Source: Salisapilia sapeloensis
Taxonomy: Eukaryota; Oomycota; Peronosporomycetes; Peronosporales; Salisapiliaceae
Assembly: GCA_023334545.1 (NCBI GenBank)
Contig: JAADVB010000091.1
Coordinates: 1-64,000 of the forward strand
Length of the DNA stretch: 64,000 nt
Direction: 5' to 3'
In this document: piece by piece, positions 9,665 to 21,032 of the stretch
How the letters are laid out: each line of letters opens with the position of its first letter
Numbering within the stretch: position 1 is the stretch's first letter
Translations under genes and position numbers: made by a program
Notes under the pieces: model-generated
The model's input: the letters and a program-made list of their open reading frames with translations, nothing else
Database searches by the model: none
Told to the model about the DNA's origin: nothing

Positions 9665-10537
9665 ATGTCGATCGTGTATGCGCTTGTGGCGAGAGACCAA
9701 AGCGTGCTGTGCGAGTACACGGACACTAGTGGCAACTTCCCCACCGTCACTCGTGCAGTGATGAAGCACATATCAGAAGACCGACCATCTGCATCCGGCG
9801 GTTCCTACAGGAACGTCGTGCCGTACAATGACTTCAACTTCTTCTTCCTCCATGACGATGGCATCACGTACGTGTGCATGGCGGAGGCCCACGTCCACAC
9901 CACAGTCGCATTCCAGATGCTATCGGAAGTAAGACAGCGATTTCGACAGAATTACGGCGACAAAGCCAAGTCTGCCATTGCCTACGGCATGGCGCCTTTT
10001 GCATCGCATTTAGAAAACCTCATGAAAAAGTTTGATAATCTCCAGTCCGACACACCACTTTCCCAAGTATCTATCCGTCTTCTAAGCTTCCTCCACTCCT
10101 ATAACGTTTGCTAAAGTTAGGATGACACGATAGGTTCGACAGAAGATGGAACGAGTGAAGATGATCATGATCGACAATGTTAACCACGTACTTCCTGTTC
10201 ACTATTCTTATCTATAGCATGCTTATGGTTGTCTTAGTTGATGGAACGAGGAGAAAAGATCGACTTGCTAGTCATGCGGACGGAGAAGCTGCATCAGGAA
10301 GCGATCAAGTACGAACGAGCAGCAAAAAAGGTGCGGAACGTCTACTGGTGGCAGAACATTCGATACTGGTGCTACATCGTCCTCCTGCTCTTCCTCCTCG
10401 CAATTGTCGCGTCCTTCTTTATCTGTGGTCTCGACTACTCCACCTGTCTCCATCGGATCGAGTCGAAAGCCACCAAAGGCGTCCAGCACCAAGTAGACAA
10501 CGTCTCGCACGAAATACATAGCCACCATGGCGTGTAA
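9665..10537 (+). CDS. VAMP7: VAMP7-like longin R-SNARE
   Basis: Three exons (9665-10066, 10134-10187, 10238-10537) give 251 residues. The N-terminal longin domain begins MSIVYALVARDQ and runs to about residue 125. The SNARE coil follows with ERVKMIMIDNVNHLMERGEKIDLL, where the zero-layer arginine of an R-SNARE sits in MERGEKI. A single membrane anchor (CYIVLLLFLLAIVASFFICGL) follows YWWQNIRYW. VAMP7-type SNAREs drive fusion with endosomes, vacuole/lysosome and plasma membrane. After the anchor is an unusually long tail of about 34 residues, with DYSTCLHR near its start and HSHHGV at its end. An in-frame ATG at 9632 would add 11 residues; 9665 places the longin domain at the N-terminus, as usual. 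It converges on PSMA4 with a 43-bp gap. Confidence 0.93.
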
Positions 10538-10580
10538 CAAATATCTCTTTTCATGCCATCCTGTATTCTTTCCTTTGGAT

Positions 10581-11577
10581 CTACATGTCGCCAGAGTCTG
10601 CCGTCTCCCCGCCCGCACTCGCCAGCAGCGTCTCCGTCTCCTCCGCCGTCAGCATGTGACGGACAATTCGGCCCGTTGCTTCATCCCGCTGCAATGTCGT
10701 GAACTCGAGCTTGTCGGCACTCGGCGTCGTCGTATCCATCGTCTTACCCATGACCTTGACGGCGAGCTTCAGCAGCTCGTCCACCGTCATTGTCTCCTCG
10801 TACTCGGACTTGAGCAGACTCTTGGCGGCGCGGTTGTTCGCGCCAATGGCCGTGGCCTTCCATCCACCATAGTTGCCACTCGGGTCACTGTGGTAGAGCT
10901 GGAAACCGTGGTGGTGGTCCCACCCGGCGTAGAGGAAGGACGCACCGAACGGACGCTGGCCACCGAACTGCGTGTAGGCTTGCTTGTAGTTGCAAATGGC
11001 CTGCACGAGCTGCTCACACGGCTGCTTCTCCTGGTACGACAGCTCATACTTTTGTGCGGCGTTGCGTGCATAGTTGATCAAAATGTTCGCGTCGGCCGTG
11101 AGACCTGGATAGAAAAGTGAGTACGAGGTAGATCAAGTGGATCTAGGTGGAATGAAATACCTGCGACGGCACAGACAAGATGATCATCCAGTTTGATAGT
11201 CTTTTCACTAGATTTACTTGGCTCCAGCATCTTGGAAGTGGCTTTCTTCTCGCCTGTAATGTACAAATGTAGTCAGAGATGCACATGGTACTTGTAGATA
11301 TAGCTAAAAGTACCTGCGATGACGATGCCGTTCTTGGCGATCATACCTACGGCCGAGCCGGCGTTGTTAATGGCCTCCATGGCATACTCGACTTGGTACA
11401 GTCGGCCTAGATCAAAGGTTTACGCGCATTAGATCTCGATTGGCACAAAAGAAGCGCAGATAAGAAGCCATATCTTCCAAGCGTACTCAAGACGCTGGAG
11501 ACAGTAGCAACATACAGACATAGAGCCGTACCTTCTGGTGAGAATGTAGTCGTGCGTCCATCGTAGCGGCGAGACAT
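10581..11577 (-). CDS. PSMA4: 20S proteasome subunit alpha type-4 (alpha-3)
   Basis: Four exons (11532-11577, 11314-11406, 11161-11253, 10581-11104) give 251 residues, the usual length for an alpha subunit. It starts [26 protein letters not shown], split by an intron inside SPE-G; this N-terminal alpha-ring signature is specific to PSMA4. Later landmarks are [28 protein letters not shown] and [12 protein letters not shown]. It forms part of the gating outer ring of the 20S core and is not catalytic. The intron after the first exon (125 nt) is long for this window. Confidence 0.96.
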
Positions 11578-11788
11578 GGTCGAAAGCAATCTTTCTCCCT
11601 ACTTTTTTCTTTTGCTTTGAGTACTTGGCCACTTACAAAGATCTATATTCCCTATTAAGTACGAATCCTACGTTATGTGTGCCATATATGTACCATCCAA
11701 CGTTATATACCAATCACCAGCATCCATTCGTTCCGTTTCATCCAATGAGAAAACGCATCATCGTTAGCTGGACTTAGGCGCTGTCAAA

Positions 11789-13315
11789 CTACTCCGTGTC
11801 ACTCCCGCTCGAGGCATTCAACGCCATGAAAGAGTTCTTGGTCTTGGTCGATGCTGGAGCTGTCGTCACCTGTTTCATAAATAAAGTCAGCGAATTGCTT
11901 CAACCGTACTTCAACATCCAACACCCTACCGTCGGCGCACTCTTCTTCTCGCGCGGCTTGCGTACGGGTTCCTTCTTCTCCTCTTTTTTCTCGTCCTTCT
12001 TCTCTTCCTTTTTCCCGTCCTTCTTCTCTTCCTTTTTCTCACCTCGTCCACGTCCTCGACCGCGCCCTCGTCCGCGTCCACGACCACCTCTCTCCTCCTT
12101 GTCGTCCTTTGGACGCTGCAGAATCTTCATCGGCTTCTTTTTCTCTTCCTCCTCAGCTTTCTTCTCTGCTTTACGAGCAGCCTCCTCCGCCTTTCGGCGC
12201 TCTAGCTCTGCCTTCCGACGCTCTTCGTACGCCTTCTCGTCACGAGGCTTTGCATCGCCAAAGATACTTGGCTTATTCGTCTTCTCCGTCTCCGACTTGC
12301 CACTCGCCGTACGAGGGAGGAGGTTCAGCTTCGGACGCTCCGCCGGCGCATCCCGCTGAGGTCGACGGTTGTCCGAAGTACGCCGAGGTCCTTTCTCCGT
12401 ATAGAACGAATTGTCCTGGCGACGAGTAGGTCGACGTTCGTTCGCTACATCCATACGTAGCGTTCGGCCGCCTACCACCTACTTGGAATTCAGCACGATG
12501 ATAGACGAAGTACAAGATGCAGGTCTTACACTTCCATCTAGCTCGAGCGCTCGAGCGAGAAAGTCTCGCTCTTCAAACTCGACGTAGGCAGTGCCTCGAG
12601 GACGGTTGAGCTCACGGTCGAATGGCAGATGGATGTGCTTGATGCCATCGGCGCCAATGACGTCGGCAACGTCATCCTCGGTCATATTAAACGGAAGGTT
12701 CGCGATAAACAACTAGTGGAAACGTACGCGTATAAATACAGAATCGACATGCATCTACTAAATAAAAGAGACTTTGAAAGGAGGGTGGTCCGGCAGCGGG
12801 TTCTTTGCACGTGGCTCACGAGAGTTGGACGAGTGACGAGAGGAACGGGAAGAGCGGCGTCCTTCCGGATGAACCTCTGGCTCCGAATGATGCGGATCTT
12901 GCTCTACGCGAAGTTAGAAATGGCAAGCTGCACGAGGTACACGTCAAATGTACCAGGGGCGGCCGAGGGCGAGTCTGGCGTGTCCTTCACAGTGTCTTCC
13001 TGGACGCTGTTAAGACACAGAGTTAAGTATCGAAATGCAGACTTGACACGTGTCCTAGTGCCGAGGAAGTAGATATGCTTGTGCGGTCCAAGCATGACAA
13101 ACTCTTTGGCAAGGTACATGGAAACTAGACAGGACGTACTTGCTGAGGGTAGCTGCAATCGGGATGGGCTGGGTGTCGAGGTCATCCTCATCAGCCCAGG
13201 AGCTTCCGCCGCCGGTAGTAGGTTGCACAAACAAAGAGTTATTCGCCATCGCTTCGATAGTACTGATGCTCGTTGGTCTTTTGTTGTCTTCAGACGCGAC
13301 CAACAACTTGTCCAT
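11789..13315 (-). CDS. eIF4B/eIF4H-like RRM protein
   Basis: Six exons (13140-13315, 12954-13006, 12773-12903, 12530-12712, 11930-12478, 11789-11869) give 390 residues. An acidic N-terminus with SSWADEDDLD leads to a Ser/Arg-rich linker and one RRM (about 120-195) with RNP2 LFIANLPF and RNP1 RGTAYVEF. Downstream is a charged region: a Glu/Lys/Arg helix, an RG dipeptide run encoded near 12043-12090, a Lys/Glu run near 11960-12045, and the end NSFMALNASSGSDTE. An RRM followed by charged repeats and this C-terminus fits translation initiation factor eIF4B, which stimulates the eIF4A helicase. The second in-frame ATG at 13249 (MANNSLFV) may be the true start. Confidence 0.82.
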
Positions 13316-13494
13316 ACTTTACTTCATACGCTAGTCGCACATCTATAGCAGATATATCATTTCCGACCTTTATAAATAACAACCTACCACTATTCTGCAC
13401 ATCGTGTGTCTGCAGCATATAATTTCTTATAAAAGACATATAAACGATAGGATAAGCAGGCGCTGGTCAGCGCCAGTCGCAATAACTTCACATC

Positions 13495-14577
13495 ATGGTA
13501 GGCGGAGGCAAGGTCGTCAAGCAGTCTGCTTCGCAGCAAGCACGCCGTGCGCACGGCAAAGTCACTAAGCAAGCAAACAAGCAAGCTCGCAAGGTTCCTA
13601 GTACGATCAAGCCGAAACGTACCAAGGCTCGCATCCAACGACTGCTCAAGAGCAAGGAGCCAAAGCTGGTGGAGGACACTAAGAACCTGTTGGTGCTTCG
13701 AGGGTACAAGACAAATGAAAGCATCAGCCAATTGCTCCGAGACATTCGCATGCTCAAGTCTCCGAACGTCAAGATGCTTGGTAAGAAGAACGACATCCAC
13801 GTCTTTGACGACGAGCAGCCGATCGAGTTTTTGACACACAAGAACGACGCGAGTCTCTTTGCCATCGGTTCCAACACCAAAAAGCGTCCGAACAACCTCT
13901 CTATCGTACGTACATTTTCACATGACTGCTTAAATAGTATATTTACACACATATAGGGACGGACGTTTGATGGACATCTACTGGACGTCATGGAGTTCGA
14001 AGTGCTCAACTTTAAGTCGATCGAAGCGTTTGACTGTAAAAGCAAGAAGGCACCGGGCTCCAAGCCCTGCTTCATCTTCACTGGTGACGAATGGGAGAGT
14101 CAAGAACCCTTCCAAAAGCTACAAAACCTACTCTTGGACATCTTCCGAGGCACCGTCGTGCCGAGCGTCAACGTTAAGGGTCTCGATCACGTGATCGTTG
14201 TCACTGCTTCGAAAGGCAGAGCGCTCTTCCGTTCCTACTCGATCGACTTCAAGAAAGCAGACAGCACGGACGGCACTGTCCACCCTCGTGTGGAGCTAGA
14301 GGAGATGGGTCCTCGCTTCGACATGTCTTTCCGCCGCCACAAGTTCGCTTCGCCGGAGCTCATGAAGGCAGCGACCAAGAAACCTAAGGCCGTGACTGCC
14401 AAGAAGGTGAAGAACATTGAGCGGGAGGAAGGCACTGGCCACAAGATGGGTCGCCTGCATCTCGACCGCCAAGACGTGTACTCGATGAACAGTCGTCGCG
14501 TCAAGGCTTTGCGCAAGACTCCATCTCAACTCCAGTCGGACCCGACGGACGCGGAGCTCGAGGTAGAGGAAGTGTAG
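13495..14577 (+). CDS. RPF2: Ribosome production factor 2 (Brix domain)
   Basis: Two exons (13495-13905, 13957-14577) with a 51-nt intron give 343 residues. After a basic N-terminus the Brix domain spans about residues 60-270, with ALFAIGSNTKKRPNNL-like wording (here SLFAIGSNT) and GRTFDGHLLD right after the intron. The C-terminus is basic then acidic. RPF2, with RRS1, brings the 5S RNP into pre-60S ribosomes in the nucleolus. The order of motifs and the length match the family. The start is 179 bp from the divergent eIF4B-like gene. Confidence 0.94.
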
Positions 14578-14749
14578 ATCTGCTAGTGTAATAGATTTTC
14601 ATGAACGAACAAGAGTGGTTTTCTCGAAGGAGAGGGGAAAAAGGGGTGGAGACGCCAGCACTCACAATTCGCGAGGCATCAATCCATAACCCTTTCAAAA
14701 TATTTTGAGTTTCTCCTATCGTACACGATAAGATGTATGAAAATCTAAC

Positions 14750-15576
14750 TTAAGTGGACGTGTTCTTGAGCGTCGACGTCAGCTGGGAAAAGTCCTGGAC
14801 ATACCAGTCGGCTTGATCCCGCACGACGTCCCGCTGAACCACGCCGCCGTAGCCAACCACAAGGCTAGCTGGAGGACGCGCTTCCACGTCCGTGACGCCA
14901 TCTCCGACCATTGCCACATTCTTGTGGCCGTGGATCTTCTTGATGACCTTGATGGCCGCAGCCTTGCCGCCAGCACGACTGGTGAGTTCCATGTCGTCAA
15001 AGCCGGCGTACTCACCATTGTCACCGAAGAAGATGGTGTTGGCGTAGATATTCCGGAGCGGAACGTTGAGTTGTTCTGCAACCGGGACAATCATGAGGCG
15101 GAAACCGCCGGATACGAGGAAGACTTCGATGCTCTTCGAGTGGAGTTCAGCTACAAGCTCCTTGATGCCGTTGCTGAGCTTGGGCGGGTTATTCTGGAGA
15201 CACATCTCGACATCACCCTTGGATGGCTTGATGATGTCCAGTCGAGCCTTGAGCGCATCTTCGAACTTGACGCTTCCGTTCATAGCTCTGCAGACAAGAG
15301 GTTAATACTCGTTCCTTGTTACCATATAAAAGATCAGTCGTACCGATTCGTCCAGTCTCGGACAGCATCGCCTTTGCCACAGTGCTCGGCTAAGACGTCA
15401 ATGCCTTCCTCCATGCAGACCGTGCTGTCGACATCAAAGCAGACAGCATCCACGGAGCGCCATAAGTCTTGTGCCGGAGGAGTTGATACGGCTTCCGGAC
15501 CGCCGCGCATGAGTGTGGAAACGCGTTGCTTGGCCATACTAGTGGCGCCTTGCATAAACTTGGTAGCACGCAACAT
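14750..15576 (-). CDS. PSPH: Phosphoserine phosphatase
   Basis: Two exons (15344-15576, 14750-15287; intron 56 nt) give 256 residues. It is a HAD-superfamily phosphatase: nucleophile motif DVDST in VCFDVDSTVC, motif II VSGGFR, a lysine in GGKAAAI, and motif III MVGDGVTDVEA. It hydrolyses phosphoserine to serine, the last step of the phosphorylated serine pathway. The start MLRATKFMQGATSMAKQRV is rich in basic residues and lacks acids, suggesting a mitochondrial leader. Upstream in-frame codons exist to 15678 but would place a proline-rich run before this leader; I prefer 15576. Confidence 0.93.
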
Positions 15577-18444
15577 GGTTACTTGTGTGGATTGGGTCGA
15601 AGATGGATTGGGTGGGTTGACTCCGGGCGAGCAGATTGGAAAATGACCTCGTGGTTGGCATATAGGGACAGCTTCCACTTCTCGTCGTTGGCCTGGGAGT
15701 GGGACAAATATGCGTCAAAGTCCTTCCACAATCTGACCATGGGTAGGGCTGTGAAAAATTTAAACACGCAAACGGCCGCCTGGTCAGCTTATACCACAGC
15801 CTTTTTTGGATTTGAAAAGTAGGGAGAGCAGATAGAGCGTAAAAGATGACCCGAAATGCATATCCACATGCGTGCAAGTGGAGTGCTAGAGCGGTCTAGG
15901 GCGATAAAAGTTAATTGAAGCTTTTCCAACTTTCACTTCCCATGTGCCCCGTCGGCCGTTTTGTTGACTCTTTGAAGCTGATGCCCCGTCTCTACTCGCA
16001 GTTTCTATTCGTGCAGCCTTGATTTGTGGATACGTCGCAGGGCAATAGACCAATGGAAGCACGACCTCTTTTTTAAAATACGGCGATCGTTTCATAAAAG
16101 TAGATCGGAGGCTCCTTGCGTTTCTAAGCGCGTGCTATAGAAGCGTTTTGGTAGGTAAACCTCGTGGCCTTATCCGCGGCATCTTAGAATCGTATTTGTT
16201 GTTGGATGCACGCGGTCACTTCTCAGCAGCGAATTAGATCGCATGCATGCTTTCTGCCTCGTGCCTCGTACGTGGAAAACAGATTGACACAATGGCACAA
16301 CTTTAATGGGATCGCTTCCAAGGCAGTAGAGAAACACCATTGGTTTAAGCTTCATTCGATACAAACTCACAATGACTCTGAGAAGCAGGATGATCTAAAG
16401 ATGCGAAAATTTGAATCACGACAGCGACCAGGAGTAAAATCCGCTCATGCGTGATGGCAGACAAGGCAGTCACAGAGCGCTCATTTTCATCATGCTAGAC
16501 GCGTTCATGTCTGTTACATTACCTAAACTAACTCACTCTGGGTATCCGTTGAGACGGGTTTGGAAAACATGCACACTATAATAAGCACGGTGGGTACCGT
16601 TGGCATTATCCCATAGAGTTCCCACCTCGGCATAATCTTCGTTCATTTCGTCTACGCTCGGGCAGTCGGATGATGAGAAGACCCAAGCAAAAGGTGACAT
16701 CAAACACGCTGTCTTGCACGAATTTCTTGCTTTCTCTATGCCAAAGCTTCAATGGCGAATGTGACTGGCAAATCATCCCGACTCAGATCGAGAAAACTTC
16801 AACGAAGGTGCATCCGTCTTTTCGGTTCATGTATCCTGCCTGCCTGCCTCTTGCCTTCTTAGAAGTTGCTTTTTAATAACGGATATTTAAAGAGTGGAGC
16901 TATTAATGTGTAGATGGCAAAGTAGTCTTTCGTGTGCTTCCTGAATTGATCCAAGCAAAGTAGTCGGTTTCTGATAAGTAGACAGCAATCATTGAACTCT
17001 ACTTGATCCGTTTGACGTCCATACCAAGATTGTACACATTGCCTATCACAAGATCGCGGTCTACATTCGTTCTTTCAATCGCACGTACGCAGCGAAGAGC
17101 GGTTCATCTACGCTTCCGTCCTCTTTCTTATCTTCCTCACATCTTCTCACAGACGCCTTCTACGCTCGTACGATGAAATGCGTGGTAGCTCCCGATGCTT
17201 TAATCTCTACTTCTTATCCCCGTCTGACCGTCTCTGTTCCCACCCGCTCTCCAAGATTTCAACCGCATGAGCATCAATTCTTATCAGCATCTGGACGTAC
17301 GAAGTGGGTGCCGTACATTCTGGTGCTTTGAGCGTTCAAACCTTCCATGCTTCTATACTTCCTTTCTCACACCCTCAACTCAATAAAGCACCCTACACGG
17401 GTAATCCAAGAGCAAGAAATTGGGGCTAAAGAAGCAGCATCCAAGTCCAAGTCTCCTCCTAGTCGACATTTGTACCCAATTTCTAGACATGGTCCAACTC
17501 GACCAGCATGTCATTTCCTACGAATGACCCGTTCCATGTAGCAATTAAAACGTAACGATAGAAAGAATGAGGTTGTCGTTGGACTAGCAGCAACGGACAA
17601 GAGCAGGAAAAGCTGATGATACATCTGAGTTGCGACCAGAACAATCCTCGTAGGTCGTCATGTTAAAGCATTCAAGGGTGAAACGGGGGTCTGCTGGACA
17701 AATGCGTCTCGGGCTGATCTGATCTCAAGTACCGCACCAAGAAGCCTTTGCTCCTCAATGTCCCTCAAAATGCCTTCTAATGAACGCATGCTACATGTAA
17801 ATGACCAATGCTAACTCTCAACAAGCAAAACTTCCACTTGTAATGTCATGCCCGTGAACATATAAATTGATCATGCCAAAGCTAGCTTGAGAGGCCCAAT
17901 CTAGCTCCGGTTTCAAACTAAAAGGCAGTCTCGCTTCCACGTTTCCATGTAAACTTGCACTATCCAATTAAGAGTTTCATCCATCACCATGTCTTTACGT
18001 GAACTGAAGGAGATGTCAGAACACATCTGAGCACTATCCGAGTTCGTCGACAAGCTTGTCTCGTTCCAACGTCTGCCTAGACTAGTAGCTACATTCACCA
18101 AAGTTCATGATTACCCGTACTCGTAATCAGCTTCACTTCCGACGTCTGGCATATCGCTCGTAAGAGCTGAAGCTACGTGACGAACAGAGGCAAACACATA
18201 TGTATAGTATCAAAAGAATCGCCTTGTCGACGATACATTGTATTGGTTCTTCGTGACTCGGTCGTCTAGCTATTGTACATACACTGGCATTGTCGCCAAT
18301 ACCTTTACAAGTCACGATTGGACCAACCATAACCTCCAAAGCGGAGGGTACTCGTTCCTAGCAGATAAACTATTGTTGCATCGTCCCGCTGCTGAATCGG
18401 GAGCACTTCCCTTCATCAGGCAGACGAGCTCTTACGCAAGGAAT
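15577..18444. other. 2.9 kb intergenic region without supported gene
   Basis: Open frames here are short (up to 112 codons), show no family I recognise and have no convincing splice partners. The first 300 bp hold the 5' leader of the phosphatase gene; one minus-strand frame near 15590-15767 reads VRLWKDFDAYL but has no identifiable homologue. The remainder is AT-rich, with no tRNA-like arm, long repeat or transposase trace noticed. Confidence 0.6.
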
Positions 18445-20199
18445 TTAGCTGAACCGGCGTTGGCTCTGCCAGTTACCCGCGTTCGTCTGAATTCCGTCCA
18501 CGAGTGCTTCCAAGTCAAGCCACGGGATCGAATGGAGCGTCGAGAGCGCCGGGAGCGCACGCGACTTGAGAAAGTCGACCTGTCCCGACAGAAACTCTTC
18601 ATTCGAAGACCGATCTCGGTCAAAGCAGCACGGAGAAATGTTGTGGCCGTTCAGCTTGTCCAGATCGCCCTGCTGGAAGTTTTCTTCCGTCAGGCGGTGA
18701 ACCCACTTTTGGTGCAGAGCGAACGGCTTCGTCGTCTGACCGATATCGCTTGCGTGCACAGCGCAGCGAAGGACGCGCACCTGCAGCTCCTGAGGCAAAA
18801 CACCTCCTTCGTTCTGACTCCACTCGTTGTGGGAGATCTGTGTAATGTCCGCAAGAAGCTCCTTCTGGTAGCAGAGGGCGGTGGCAAGGATCGTTTCACG
18901 AACGACTGTCAACACGTCCTGCTGCTGTCTCGCGTTCATACCGCGAAGCATGTTAAACTTCGTGTCAAGAAGTGCTCGAATGGCCAAGTCTGCGTGCATC
19001 GACTCCATCGGAGTGCGTCCTGGGTATCGCTGGGCAATGTCATGGCGTGTGCGCACGAGGAAGTCGTTCGACAGACCAACGTGCTCAATGTCGTGCATCA
19101 AAGCAGCGAAGAGAGCACCGATCTGGTTGTGAAGAGCGATCTTGTCGCCTAAAGAAGAGTGCCAAAGCATCGCAAAGAGACTGTGAAGCACGTCCGCAGC
19201 GTGGCATGCATTGTGGAAAGGCATGTCGCGGCAGTAGCGTCCCTGGACGTGAAGTAGGAATGCCGGTAGCTCCACCATGTCAATGAAAGACGAGACGGAC
19301 TCGTCCAGAGTCTTAAATACAAGCATACCGATGAGGACGAGCACATTATCCTTCATCAATTCCTCCAACACAAGCACGTCTAATTGTCTAGTACCAAAGG
19401 ACGAGGTGATGAGAAGCATAACGTCGCTTAAGGACGCAGAGGGCACGTCGCAAAGCTCGCAGATCTGTTTCAGTTCCCCTTCTTTCAAGTTGTCCAGAGG
19501 CCGATGGGATCTTCTCGACACGGGGAGTGCCTGCATAGATCCGGGGGAGAGACTAGGCAACGTGCGGCCATTGCGTCTCCTGAGCGGTTCCTCATCAAAC
19601 AAATCGTTCCAGACTGTCACATCCCTCTGACTGCGAGTGCTCGTAAGGGTTTTTAAATTCAGACGAGGGTGACTTGGGACGCCTTGCGGTGTCGCGGGTG
19701 CGGATCGTCTGGTCGTGTACTGCTGCGCGCGTCCCATGCTAACACTAAGGAATATATGCGGCGTGGACGTCTCGCCGACGCTAAAGCTGTTGGACTCGAT
19801 GAGGCTTTCGGGGTCGCTATCTCGCTGCGTGCTGCTAGACCTGTGTTTCGGGCGAGATGGCATCTTTTTGCGCATGTACGCAGCAAGTGCGCGCAGTCGG
19901 GACTCGACTCGAATACGCTTCGAGTTGGCGCTGTTGGAGGCATTTGTGTTGAGCGATGTGTGTGCACCGGCGGAAGACACGCGTACGGAGGCCGCGCGTG
20001 CCGTGGCGACGGCGGCATCGCGCGCCTTGCGAGCGTACTTGCGCGCATCGTCGACATTCATATCTGCCGGTATTTGTGTGTGGGGTGACGAGACGGGGGA
20101 CTCCGAGTCGGATTCGGCAGTCGTGGCGAGGCTATTAGCTGAGCTAGCGAGTGCCTTGCGAGCGTTTTGGAGCCGTAGTTCGGCTCCTTCGTCGATCAT
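18445..20199 (-). CDS. 3',5'-cyclic nucleotide phosphodiesterase (class I)
   Basis: Intronless, 584 residues. The first 240 are Ser/Ala/Arg-rich with little predicted structure. The C-terminal half is a class I PDE catalytic domain: HNACHAADV (H329, H333), the signature HDIEHVG (H369, D370, H373), then VHASDIGQTTKP supplying the second metal-binding Asp, and ENFQQGD with the conserved substrate glutamine near it. It hydrolyses cAMP and/or cGMP; specificity cannot be read. No GAF, PAS or membrane segments are seen. An in-frame stop lies upstream of the ATG at 20199, so this is the first possible start without an extra exon. cAMP signalling is linked to zoospore behaviour in oomycetes, an inference here. 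Confidence 0.92.
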   Translation of the reverse strand: MIDEGAELRLQNARKALASSANSLATTAESDSESPVSSPHTQIPADMNVDDARKYARKARDAAVATARAASVRVSSAGAHTSLNTNASNSANSKRIRVESRLRALAAYMRKKMPSRPKHRSSSTQRDSDPESLIESNSFSVGETSTPHIFLSVSMGRAQQYTTRRSAPATPQGVPSHPRLNLKTLTSTRSQRDVTVWNDLFDEEPLRRRNGRTLPSLSPGSMQALPVSRRSHRPLDNLKEGELKQICELCDVPSASLSDVMLLITSSFGTRQLDVLVLEELMKDNVLVLIGMLVFKTLDESVSSFIDMVELPAFLLHVQGRYCRDMPFHNACHAADVLHSLFAMLWHSSLGDKIALHNQIGALFAALMHDIEHVGLSNDFLVRTRHDIAQRYPGRTPMESMHADLAIRALLDTKFNMLRGMNARQQQDVLTVVRETILATALCYQKELLADITQISHNEWSQNEGGVLPQELQVRVLRCAVHASDIGQTTKPFALHQKWVHRLTEENFQQGDLDKLNGHNISPCCFDRDRSSNEEFLSGQVDFLKSRALPALSTLHSIPWLDLEALVDGIQTNAGNWQSQRRFS

Positions 20200-21032
20200 G
20201 GGGTCGTCCAGTTCTTCCGTGCGGGTGTCGCAGAGCTCAGAAAAAAGGAAATTGCCGCTTGAGTGTGCGAGGAGCAGGCTGGGCGCGTAGAAAAGAAAGT
20301 GGGCAAGTGATCAAGTAGCCGCGAGGAGGAAATGTCACAAAACCAGGACACGTCGAACCAGACGCTCTCGGCATCTGCCTCTTCTGATCCCCTAGCACGT
20401 CGCAGGGAAAAAAGACAAGGAGCGAGGGGAGGAGGAAAAAAGAAAGTGAATGTGCCTTTGGGACATCTTGGCAGGAGGAAACTTGCAGTTGAACGCGAGT
20501 GCAATCGAAGGATGAGGCGAAAATTGGACGAGAGAGGTGTACTTTGCTCAAGATCGGTCGGAACGACCGAGCCGTTTTTTGTCCGAGTGGCGTGAGTGAG
20601 TCGCGGTCAAGGTGAAGCAGAGGCACAGCGTGTTCCATTACGTGAGGTTCGGTGCGAGCTGGAGGAATGCGTGGCGCCAAGGGCTTGACAGTTAACGCTC
20701 TAGCTTCTATCATTCGGCGGAGCAGTAGAAGCTTGCGTGCGCTCCAACCCTGCTTTTCTTCCAGCTGCATGACCAGCGGATCGATATTGAAATCGTAGAG
20801 TTACATAGATCGGTTAGCATGCGAGGACATAGACGTTTATGACACTCATCTTCTCGTTCCTACTTGCACTATGCTACACATCGGTCTCGACGATACCCAT
20901 GGAGCCTACAAGCTACGATAACTGAAAATAGACTTGTACTGACACGATGCATCCGGTCCAAATTTCCACTTGACCAAGATACCACTGTGAAGAGACGCTT
21001 TTTTCACTTGACCCTTTCTCACGCGTCGATCC
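20200..21032. promoter_or_regulatory. 0.8 kb divergent intergenic region, PDE and Sec5-like
   Basis: Between two divergent genes. Long minus-strand frames (to 177 codons) are present but lack family similarity and run into the phosphodiesterase in another frame; they look like chance frames in GC-richer sequence. It probably holds the promoters and 5' leaders of both genes. No specific motif is assigned. Confidence 0.5.

Noticed and set aside
15539-15877. Minus-strand frames upstream of phosphoserine phosphatase
   Set aside because: Two overlapping frames without similarity, start or splice support; more likely 5' leader.
20237-20770. 177-codon minus-strand frame upstream of the phosphodiesterase
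   Set aside because: Low-complexity, no domain, different frame from the enzyme, and an in-frame stop separates the enzyme frame from it.
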